A DNA stretch of 64,000 nucleotides, from the NCBI RefSeq assembly GCF_020623625.1, contig NC_060203.1, forward strand, positions 372,001 to 436,000. Direction: 5' to 3'. Each line of letters starts with the position of its first letter. Within the stretch, counting starts at the first letter, position 1. Below the pieces are notes generated by a model, which searched no databases, was not told where the DNA came from, and saw only the letters and a list, made by a program, of their open reading frames with translations. This stretch comes from Saccharomycodes ludwigii. Its lineage: Eukaryota > Ascomycota > Saccharomycetes > Saccharomycodales > Saccharomycodaceae. Positions 30,246 to 39,730 of the stretch are shown in pieces. The position numbers were made by a program, and so were the translations under genes.

Positions 30246-30491
30246 ATGACTGCCCCTAAAAAACTAAGTGGCTTGCAAAAACAAGTAGTTTCATTATATC
30301 GTAATTGTATTCGTACCGCATATACTAAGCCTACAGAAAACAGGCATCATTTTATTGATTTTACAAGAAAAGAGTTTGGAAAATATAAAAGTTTACCAAA
30401 AAAGGAATTTGGTGCCATTGAACATTTGTTAAGGTTGGGTAATAGAAGATTAGAAATGTTATCCCAATCCGAAATTAAAGACATACACTAA
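30246..30491 (+). CDS. SDH6: SDH6, succinate dehydrogenase assembly factor (LYR protein, SDHAF1)
   Basis: A small LYR-motif protein of 81 residues (79 in S. cerevisiae) that protects and helps insert the Fe-S clusters of the Sdh2 subunit of complex II in the mitochondrial matrix. It begins MTAPKKLSGLQKQVVSLYRN with the LYR tripeptide at residues 17-19, and a conserved region follows (FTRKEFGKYKSLPKKEFGAI, then EHLLRLGNRRLEML). Ortholog of YDR379C-A. In S. cerevisiae it is the immediate neighbour of RGA2, and here it converges on the RGA gene 141 bp away. Confidence 0.96.
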   Translation: MTAPKKLSGLQKQVVSLYRNCIRTAYTKPTENRHHFIDFTRKEFGKYKSLPKKEFGAIEHLLRLGNRRLEMLSQSEIKDIH

Positions 30492-30632
30492 TACTCAAAG
30501 TTAAAATGCTCTATTTGATGATATATATATTAATATATACATTGGGATCGTTTGTAAATAGTCAATAATAAATATCCTGTTAGGTTTTTAATTTTTTTTA
30601 ATTTTTTTTTTTTTTTTTTTTTTAGATTTATT

Positions 30633-33058
30633 TTATTGAAATATTCTTTCTTCATGTTTAATAAAAAGTTCCATAATAACATTCTTATGTTGAATATCAT
30701 TTATTTCATACATACCGGTATAATCTCGTAATATGCTGGGAGCGAAAACTAATGCCAAGTTATGAATTGTCATGAGGTTTTCTCTATTATATTTCGAAAC
30801 CGTACTTATATGGTGTATAATTGCCTTTAAACAATCAAAATGCTCTTTAGGTAAACCACCAACTAATTTCATCAAAGATTTGACCAATTGGGTATTATTC
30901 TCACTATTGGCACTAGTAGTCATACTATTATTTGCAGGATCCATTTTGCTATTGGTGGCAGTTACATTGGTACTATCCCTGGACAATGAAATAAATGGTT
31001 CATATAAAGTAAATGGTATAACAGGAATAGGTAATTTTCTTAAATATCTTTTCAAAACTGATGCAAGTACATGAACATCGTTATAATCACGATTATTCTC
31101 ACATATAAATTTCATTCTATTGTAATCAATAACATTGTCAATCTCCTTTTCAAATGATTCAATAACTATTTTGGATGCAGTTTTTCTATATAAGCCCTCT
31201 GTCCGGATAAAAGAATCATTTTTTTCAATTGTGTTTATGCAAAATTGAACAATTGTTGGTAATATTTTATTCTCATATTTACATCTAGAAATCAATGTCA
31301 TATTGTTTAACAACAACAAGACAGGTTTATTATTATGGATATTATTAATATTACCCACATTGAAATTGTTTAATTGTCTTTCAATGGCGATTAAAGAAGG
31401 CATCTTGTTTTCATTGTCACTATGCGAAACACCATTAACGGATGTTAGCTGTGTTTGTTTCTTGTTATTCTGTAGTATTTGTTGTTGTTGTATTGGATCA
31501 CTTATGGATACCAAATTAACATTATTTTTATTATTTGTACTATTGCTACTAAATATGGCCCTCCAAAACTTAACACCACTATTATTATTATTATTATTAT
31601 TATTATTGGTATGCGAAGCACTATTTGTACTACTACTTGTAAAACTTTCAGTCTTATTTGTTATATTTGAGGGAGAATAATCTGTATTGTTACTACTGTT
31701 ATCAATTGACTCATTGGATGAACCACGATTGGCCATTTTTTGTTTTTGAGAAGATAATCCCGAAACTTCTAAGAACAGCCTATCCTTTGTCTTTTTTAAA
31801 TTATCGATTTCTACCTGCAAAGTTTCCTTAGTATTTTGCATAGTTAATATTTCCATTTTCAATTTTCTTAATTGTAGCATGTAATCTCTCATTTCTAATT
31901 CCATAGTATTATCAATATTAGTAACAATACCTTCATTATTAATTTTAAGACTAGTATTTGTGGAAGTAATAGTACTGTTATCAGTATTATTACCATTCTT
32001 ATCAATTTGACCATTCATAGCATGACTATTGGTATTGGAACCAGTATTGCTATAATTAGGTAACAAACGAGGTGTTTGAGGTAATGATGGGATAGGTATT
32101 ATAGATGAAGCAGAAGTAACTCTCCTATGTCCATTTATATTGTTCCTACCAATAGTAGCATGATTATAATCATCTAAATTGTTAATAGGTTCAGTATTAT
32201 TAGCACTGTATAACAAGGGTGTTTTTTGTAATACATTATTGTCACCATTATTATTAGGTGATTTAATATACCCCAAACTACTACCCCCATTTGAACTATT
32301 TGATTTTTTGTGGTTTGTGGGTGTCCTATGATTCAAACTGTTCATGGTTAATGATTGCCTAATGCCCCATCCAGTATGCGTATCAGTTTCAGCCTCATTA
32401 TTACCATGCACATCAAATATTCCTAAGCCTTTTCTTGTGTTACTTGTAGTTCCATTTGGTGTACTATTAATATGGCTAGAAGTAGAAGGGGTAGTGTGAT
32501 TGCTACTATGGTTTGAAGAAGATGTTTTAAAATGCAATATTTTCCTAGGTGATTTTAAGGATAATGACCTGTTTATTTTTTTTGGAGTGCTATGAACAGA
32601 ATTGGATGTTGATGCAGAATTATTAATTTTGTTTTTTACATTGTCATTGTTAATAGGAGTGGTTGTACTATTATTTCTTGAATTACCTTTATTACTAGTA
32701 CGCGTAGCAGCAGTAACAGAACGTATGTTATTAATACCCATGGTAGCCATAGAATTATTATCTGTGGAGTTATTAGGAGGAAGTAATTTAATATCATTTG
32801 TAGACACTGATTTATGGATGGAGCTTTTAATAATGGGATTTTTATTTGTTATGAAAGGCATTTTAGTGCTTGCACTATTACTACGGTTCATATTCCCAGT
32901 AGTGATCATATCATTATTAGTACTCATAGTGAACAATAATTTTTTATCTGGTGATGGAAGATTTAAATCTGCAAAGCTACCCAAGGTTGCAGTATTGGAA
33001 TTAGGTGTTCCGATGTTAATTTCATGATAGGCGATATTATTATTATTATTATTATTAT

Positions 33059-33098
<40 letters not shown>

Positions 33099-34436
33099 TT
33101 TATTATTTCCATAAATATCTATCAGTTCACTACTATAATATTCCCTATCAGTGGTTTTGTTTTTAGTATTATTCTTGTCATCATTAGTATCATTATACAT
33201 ACTATTGTTGTTATCTCTACTATTAATAGGCATGCCAATTTTCACAATGTTATTATCTATATGTACCTCTCTATTTGCTGTGTCACTATACGTTTCATCA
33301 TCATTATCCCTGTTTTTGTCATCGCTTTCATAAACAAATGCAGACCTATTTGGCGATTTATTTATCACGTTATTACGTAGTGGCGTTTTGTTTAATAATA
33401 GCTTTTCGTCTTCTATATTATTCTCCAATGTGCTTTCTAAAATATCATCAATGGAAGCTTTGTGCGAATGGCCAAATCTTCCACCAGTGTTGTTTACCAA
33501 ATTAGAATTGCCATTGTTATAATTTATTTTCCTTTTAAAACTATTGTTTTCACCATTGTTGTTCTTATTCATGTTATCAGTATCAGTATTGCCATTTTTG
33601 TTATCATTATTTTTTTTATTATTTAAGTCTCTAAAGTCCCCTTCATTGTCCTTGTTCTCATTGTAATCATCATCATCATCATCTTCTTCTTCTTCTTCTT
33701 CTTCTTCTTCTTCATCATCATCATCATCTTCTTCTTCTTCGACGTTGTTGTCCTCTCCTGACTCATAACCATCACGTAATACCTGAGGTATTATAGGTGC
33801 CTTGTCACTTTTTATGCTAATTGGCGCAGCTAAACCAAGAACATTTATATTCTTAGTACTAATGCTTCTAGGAACATTCAGCTTCTCATTACTTTCTATA
33901 TCTTTAGATTTATTAACATAACTATTCTTGGTAATCGAGATGCTATTATTTCTTCTCGGTGACCTAATAGGAGGCTGCATCATCATATCATCAGGAAGAT
34001 CAGGTAAATCCTTTTTTGAAATTCTTTTCTTATGTTCATGATGTCGCTTCCTCTTCTCCAATAACTTTTCATGACAATTTATACAATAAAGGCCCTTTTT
34101 GGTCTTGGCATATTTCAAATTGGTTATTTTATCTCCACATTTACAACATTTAAAACAAGCGGGACAATAAGCTTCATTACTATTAGACAAAATGATAGCC
34201 AGTTCGTCGATTTTGGATCCACAAACTTTGCATGAATCTGAACATTGTAAACAAATCAAAGCACCCGTTCCCAACACTAAAAAGTCACTATCACAGCTCA
34301 ATGGTTTGTCACATTTATAACAACTAAAACAGTGAGTATGCCATCTATCTCCTCCTAGTTCATAGGCATGACCACCAGTTATGGGTTCTTTGCATCTTTT
34401 ACATTTGGGATAAGTGAAAACAGTAGTACTATCCAT
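30633..34436 (-). CDS. RGA1: RGA1/RGA2-type LIM-domain RhoGAP for Cdc42
   Basis: A 1267-residue protein (about 1007-1009 for S. cerevisiae Rga1 and Rga2), here as a single pre-duplication copy. Two LIM zinc domains lie at the N-terminus: residues about 11-66 (CKRCKEPITGGHAYELGGDR onward) and about 70-125 (CKVCGSKID through GLYCINCHEK). A very acidic Asp/Glu run is near 235-260, and poly-Thr (13) with poly-Asn lies near 450-470. A coiled coil is at about 865-910 (MELEMRDYMLQLRKLKMEIL). The C-terminal RhoGAP domain spans about 1070-1265, with arginine finger in TEGLYRKTAS and the helix HNLALVFAPSIL. The family switches off Cdc42 at bud sites, limiting polarity and septin assembly. Confidence 0.95.
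33034..33098. repeat. Adjoining (ATT)n and (AGT)n arrays in the RGA gene
   Basis: About nine ATT triplets pass directly into about thirteen AGT triplets. On the minus strand they code poly-Asn next to poly-Thr (13 ACT codons). Confidence 0.85.
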
Positions 34437-35210
34437 ACCGCTAGTGACTGTAGTATTATCAACAGTATTAATTAGTATGTATATATGTATATATAATTGG
34501 GTATGCGAGTCTACTGGAGATTATTAAGATGTGGTTGTTTAATTCAACAATTTATTTATTTAATTTTGCTTTACGTGTCCTTTATTTGTCTTGATCTCTC
34601 GGTATCCCTCAGAGAATTTAAATGATAGTTTTTTTTTTTTTTCTTTTATATTTATATATATATTCTACTCCTATTAAAACAAGGTAAATTCCTTTCCTAA
34701 TTTGCTTTCCCTATATTTATAGTACTTTGTGGTATTAAATTCTTAAAAATCAATCAATTATTTCCCTTCTTTTAGTAAGTATTTATTGGTTCATTTGCTT
34801 CTATAATTGGAGGCGGGATATAAAGAAAAAAAGAGAATAAAATTAAATAGAATAAAATAAGATAAATAAGTAAGTAAATAAATAAACAAGTATATAATTA
34901 AATAAGTAAGTAAATAAATAATGAAATAAATAAATATACACGGTTATAGTATGGTAGATAACCTGAAACACAATTAATGTTCTTTTGTTTAATTTAATTT
35001 AATTTAATTTAATTTAATTTAATTTAATTTTTTTTTTTTTTTTTTTTAGTAGTAAAATTCAAGTTACAAAAGCTACCACTTCCTCTTAATAAACCTATAA
35101 AAAATATATATATTAAACAGTGACTCAATGTGATACAAGTCTCTCTTATCCGAGGCAATTCGGTATCTGTAAATGCTACAATTAGACAACACCAAATACT
35201 ATTTGCGCTC

Positions 35211-35245
<35 letters not shown>

Positions 35246-35289
35246 TCTTTTTCAAAAATACGTCTTTCTATTTTATATAACTTTTTGAC
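34437..35289. other. Intergenic: RGA promoter, second proposed inversion breakpoint
   Basis: 853 bp between RGA and the HAD phosphatase gene. It holds interrupted tetranucleotide repeats of TAAA/TAAG type (about 34860-34942), a pure (AATTT)n pentanucleotide array at about 34990-35030 running into a 19-T tract, and another long T run near 35215-35244. No ORF is seen. Confidence 0.6.
34990..35030. repeat. (AATTT)n pentanucleotide microsatellite
   Basis: Eight perfect AATTT units directly followed by poly-T. It lies in the spacer where the inversion end is placed. Confidence 0.85.
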
Positions 35290-35958
35290 CTATATAATCA
35301 GTTCGTCCAATCTAGTAATAGTATAATCTACCAAATGCTTATGTTCACTATTATCTGCCACCAAATAACTGTTATTTTCGTTTAATAAAAGAATAGTTAT
35401 AAAACCAGCATATCTACCACTTTTCATATCATCAATTGAGTCACCTACCATTACCATCTTACCAACATTATTGTTACTGCTACTATCCAATCTATTCTTA
35501 ATATATAATAACGGTTCAGGCGATGGTTTAGTTGGTTGGAAATCTCTCGTTAAAATATAATCAAATTTGCTATATTTAGTATCAATAAATTTACCAATTA
35601 AAGCATTCACAGGTGTTATCTTATTTCTTGTACATATATTTTTAGAAATACTGTTTATGGTTAAATATTCCATTAACTCGTTTAATCCAGGCTGTGGTTG
35701 CATCAATTGCATTGCCTTTAGTTCAACTTGTTCGATTCCGTCATTTGCTGCTTTTTGTGATTCCAAAGTTGGTAAACTTTCGATATATTGTAAAATGTCT
35801 TTGCTTCTATCGGTCAGACCGACGGCTTGTCTCATTTCTTTAAACATCCAATTTTGTGGCAAACATAAAGTACCATCCATGTCAAAAACAATGCCTTTAA
35901 TGTTTGTTAACTTCGGGATAGCTGTACTTTTATTATTTGTATGTTTGCTTATGGTCAT
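35290..35958 (-). CDS. HAD-superfamily phosphatase, YOR131C ortholog
   Basis: A 222-residue haloacid-dehalogenase-like hydrolase (218 in S. cerevisiae YOR131C, whose substrate is not settled). Motif I is VFDMDGTLCLP, with nucleophile Asp and acid/base Asp two residues on. Further conserved blocks are QPQPGLNELMEYL, ISKNICTRN (motif II region), RDFQPTKPSPEPLL (motif III Lys) and MVMVGDSIDDMKSGRYAG (motif IV acidic pair). I chose the ATG at 35958 (MTISKHTNNKS), which gives the family length. The frame stays open upstream; an ATG at 36045 would add 29 basic, hydrophobic residues. It lies beside VPS17 as in S. cerevisiae. Confidence 0.92.
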   Translation of the reverse strand: MTISKHTNNKSTAIPKLTNIKGIVFDMDGTLCLPQNWMFKEMRQAVGLTDRSKDILQYIESLPTLESQKAANDGIEQVELKAMQLMQPQPGLNELMEYLTINSISKNICTRNKITPVNALIGKFIDTKYSKFDYILTRDFQPTKPSPEPLLYIKNRLDSSSNNNVGKMVMVGDSIDDMKSGRYAGFITILLLNENNSYLVADNSEHKHLVDYTITRLDELII

Positions 35959-36132
35959 TACACTTTTATATATTATTTTCCTTTTTATGTTTTTTAATAA
36001 GTTTGTGTTATATAAATGAAGTGGAAATCGTAATATTAGAACCATACAACTTTTTATTTTTTTTTTTTTTCGACCTTGTAACAATTGAGTAATCTTATCA
36101 AGTGAAGATCTACAAATTGTAAGTGGTAAACG

Positions 36133-36165
<33 letters not shown>

Positions 36166-36849
36166 ACATATGGTATATATATATTTAGGTCTCCTTGTTT
36201 TCTCAAGAAGAAATAAAATAATTATTATTGACAAAAGTTAATAAAAAGCAAGGATTTGATTAAGAAAAAGATATAAGATCTGTACGTAAGAAAGGATATC
36301 GTGTGATTATTTTTTATGAAAGTAGCAGCTTTGATTTATTCATTTATTCATATTTTTTTTTTTTTCGCTTTGTATAAAATAAAATAAAGCAGCACCGTTT
36401 TGGAAATCAATATTGATAAGTAAAAAGGTTACGAATATAATGGAATGTACATTTCAAGTCAATAATTCCACTCCTCTTCTTTCTTTTTCCCCTCTGAAAT
36501 AAAAAATATTACTAAGAAAGAAAGAAAGAAAGAAAGAAAAAACTAATTAAACCGAGACTCCGTAATATTGAAATCTCGGATAAATGACCTTGAATTAAAT
36601 CTTAGTATTTCATTTCTAAAAAGCAAGAAAAAAAATAAATGATTAATAAATAAATAAACAAGAACAAACCGAAAAAAAATAAAAGAAGGAGAACATTATT
36701 TATATATATATTTTTTTATTTTTTTTTTTTTTTTTTGTTAGTCTTTTTATCACAAATACTGTTCTCTCCTCCTTTATCAATCAAATAAGAAAGAATACTC
36801 AGAAAACAAAACAAAATAAATCATATAAGAACAAATTCAGAAAAAAAGA
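35959..36849. other. Intergenic: divergent HAD phosphatase/VPS17 promoter
   Basis: 891 bp including a 31-A run (36133-36163), T runs near 36058-36070 and 36713-36736, and a (GAAA)n stretch at about 36515-36540. The first part may code an alternative N-terminus of the phosphatase. No other ORF is supported. Confidence 0.5.
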
Positions 36850-38697
36850 ATGCAGAACTCTTATAATAACAACAACAATAATAATAACAATGCTGATGAC
36901 GATGATTATGATTACGATTATGATAACAACCCCTTTTCACAGTCTTTTCTAGAAACACAAAAGGTACAAAATGAAAGTGAAAATAATACTAACAATCCTA
37001 ATCCTCCTGAAAATGAACAAAATAAAGATATTATCAGCTCAGATAATAATACAATAGAGAATTACAATACCAACGCTAACAATAATACAATAACAAGTGC
37101 CACATTGCAAGAAAATCACAAAAAATTCCTAGCCAAGTATAAACTATTAGTTAAAATCACTAAGTTATCCAGGACTTCAAATCATACTATTACATCAACA
37201 ACAGGCTCTATTAGTGATAGTAATAAAGGGTTTATTGGTAATAACGGTTCTGCTAACGATATCAATAATGAGTTGATTGTTCACTTAGAGATTAACACTA
37301 ATTTACCCACATTTAGGAAAAAAATAAACAAAAATATAATCAAGTCCTTTACTGAATTTGAATTATTTCAACAATATTTGATCCAGGATGAGAAATTATC
37401 TTGTGAGATATTTCCGCCAGCAATTCCAATGTTTAAGACTTCATACGGTGTCAATAATGAAGAGGATTTATTTCAATTACAAAAATATTACCATGATTGG
37501 TTTGAATATAGGATTTGCAAAAACCCAGTTATTTTGAAAAATGAAGAATTAGCTATATTCTTAGAAAGTGATTATAACACCTATTATCCAGTATCTTTAA
37601 ATAGCGGAGGTGCTACGTTATCTGTATCAAGTTCTAATACACCACTTGCTAATAGTAACAATCCTGCTGAAATGTTAAAAAGAAAAACATTAAAGCAACT
37701 ACAACCACCATTTGACGAATGTACAGAATTGGCTACACTTAGACCAATGGTTAAGTCTTGGAGAAAAAATTGTCAATTGATTCAAGAGAAACTAGTTAAA
37801 GTATGCAAACAGAAGCAAAATGTGTCTATCCAAGAAAATGATTTAGGTAAGAACCTAGGGAAATTAACTGCCAATAATACTGCTATTTCTACGACCACCA
37901 ATGGTAGTTTGACTAACCTTATGTACAAGAGGTTGGGAAAAACAGTTATTTCCCTTGGAGATTTTGATAGTATTTTAACCACTTTCAATATGGCAACCTT
38001 ATATGATGGGTTGTATTGGTGTATTAAGGACTTATATAATGTTAAAGAAACATTAACCAATAGACACATATTAATGAGAGATTTAATCAATGTGCAATCC
38101 AACTTGAAAAAACAACAGGATAACACAAGAAAATTAAGAGCCAAAAGAGATATAAGCCCTCTCAAAGTAGACGAAGCTATAAGATCTTTACAAAGGATCA
38201 CGATTATAGAAAATGAATTAAGACACAAATTAGATAAAATGACCAATGAATTATTGGTGGAAAAAGATGAACAGGTTGTTGGTTTCTGGGAAGATCAAAA
38301 CTTGAAATTTATATCGCAGTATGCTTTGAAGAATATTGAGTATGAAAGGAAGAAATTGAGCATTTTAGAGAAAATTAGAAAAGATGTTAGAAATTGTGAT
38401 AAAAGAGGTGGACTAAGCAGATTAGGAAGAAAAAATGTTCTGAGTGATAGTACTGATAATAGTAGTAGTAGTGTTAACCCCAATAGGAACAATGATAACG
38501 ATGGTGATATTAAAGATAACGGTGGAGATAGTTGGTCGGGTAATCGTAGAAGAGATACAATAACCGGCGACATACAAGAAAATCAACAGGTTGATAAAAC
38601 CGTATCAGATAAAAATAATGACGATAATGATGGTATGGCCGCATTGCTGTCTGCTAAAACTGCAGCCAGTTTATTAGGTCAATCCACTTTCGTGTGA
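36850..38697 (+). CDS. VPS17: VPS17, retromer sorting-nexin subunit
   Basis: PX-BAR sorting nexin that pairs with Vps5 in the membrane-tubulating half of retromer, recycling cargo such as Vps10 from endosomes to the Golgi. It has 615 residues (551 in S. cerevisiae). The N-terminus is poly-Asn, Asp/Tyr-rich and then NPFSQSFLETQ, a conserved Vps17 start box. The PX domain covers about residues 135-270 (FTEFELFQQYLIQ, then CEIFPPAIPMFKT). The C-terminal BAR-like coiled region runs from about 300 to 535 (ILTTFNMATLYDGLYWCIKD through KLSILEKIRKD). The tail is Asn/Asp-rich. Ortholog of YOR132W, directly before eEF2 as in S. cerevisiae. Confidence 0.95.
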   Translation: MQNSYNNNNNNNNNADDDDYDYDYDNNPFSQSFLETQKVQNESENNTNNPNPPENEQNKDIISSDNNTIENYNTNANNNTITSATLQENHKKFLAKYKLLVKITKLSRTSNHTITSTTGSISDSNKGFIGNNGSANDINNELIVHLEINTNLPTFRKKINKNIIKSFTEFELFQQYLIQDEKLSCEIFPPAIPMFKTSYGVNNEEDLFQLQKYYHDWFEYRICKNPVILKNEELAIFLESDYNTYYPVSLNSGGATLSVSSSNTPLANSNNPAEMLKRKTLKQLQPPFDECTELATLRPMVKSWRKNCQLIQEKLVKVCKQKQNVSIQENDLGKNLGKLTANNTAISTTTNGSLTNLMYKRLGKTVISLGDFDSILTTFNMATLYDGLYWCIKDLYNVKETLTNRHILMRDLINVQSNLKKQQDNTRKLRAKRDISPLKVDEAIRSLQRITIIENELRHKLDKMTNELLVEKDEQVVGFWEDQNLKFISQYALKNIEYERKKLSILEKIRKDVRNCDKRGGLSRLGRKNVLSDSTDNSSSSVNPNRNNDNDGDIKDNGGDSWSGNRRRDTITGDIQENQQVDKTVSDKNNDDNDGMAALLSAKTAASLLGQSTFV

Positions 38698-39730
38698 CAG
38701 GATACATATATATTTGGCAAGTGGATGTTAAATAACGTGATATATAAAATAGTTTTATTTTTATTATTTTTCTTTAAAAGAACCTGCACACTGAACCATT
38801 TTTTTTTTTTTTTTACTTTTATCTTGCTTTTATTTAATGTTTCAATTTTGGATAATAAATTTAGAAAAAAACCTAAAGTTCTTTTGTTGGGTTCTTGTAG
38901 AAAAATGATGTACTTGAAATGATTTTACCCATACAACAAGATTAAATATCCTCTGAATTTCCTTTATTCATTTTTTTGGAATTAGCGTACGCCGTTTATC
39001 AGAGCGTTTCTTATTTATATATACATTAGGATTAGTTACGTGTGTTTCTACAGCAGACAGCCATGTGCACCACTTTAACTAGTCGTTTCTTTTTTTTAAA
39101 TCGAAAAGCAGTACAACAAATATTTTACCTGTGAATTTATTATAGATCTGCAGTGGTTTCTAATGGTAAAATGGAGCAAACATCAAATTTCCCTTTAATT
39201 ATCGAAAAAAAAATTAAAAAAAATATTTTTTTAAATTGATGATGAAAAAAATTGTCAAAAAAACAATAAAAAAAAATTTTTTTTTTTAAGACCATAGGGT
39301 AATTATGTACAGAAATCATCGTAGAAAAAAGAAATAAGAAATAAGAAAAAAATTTTTATTTTTTTTTTTTGTTTTTTTTTTTTTCCTCTGTTATATACAC
39401 TTATTATAAAAATAACTACAATTCTAATTAAAGAACAAGCTTCTTTCCTAATTTTTAATTACTTTTCAATTAAAGAAAATTTTTGTTCAGGCTATCTTCC
39501 TTTATTTTGTTTTCGCCAATTTCTTCTTTAAAGACATCGCTGCTTTTAGTTTTTTTCCTTCTTCTTCTTCTTTTTCCTTTCTTTCTTCCCTCTTTTTGTT
39601 ACTTTTTTAACAGTTTTAATATTGTCTCTTCATCTTTATAACATATTTATGCTATTTCTTGAAAAAGCTTCTATATAAATAACATAACCCCAACAACTAA
39701 CAAACAAATATATAATAATAGATCACAAAG
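38698..39730. other. Intergenic: VPS17 3' flank and eEF2 promoter
   Basis: 1.03 kb with no supported ORF. It carries a Rap1-type site (38925-38937), alternating A and T blocks at about 39200-39385 and a long CT-rich pyrimidine tract (about 39490-39610) just upstream of the transcription start zone, as in other very highly expressed yeast genes. Confidence 0.6.
38925..38937 (+). promoter_or_regulatory. Candidate Rap1 site upstream of eEF2
   Basis: TTACCCATACAAC contains the ACCCATACA core of the Rap1 consensus. It lies about 795 bp upstream of the ATG. S. cerevisiae EFT1 and EFT2 are Rap1-driven. The match is seen; use is inferred. Confidence 0.45.
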
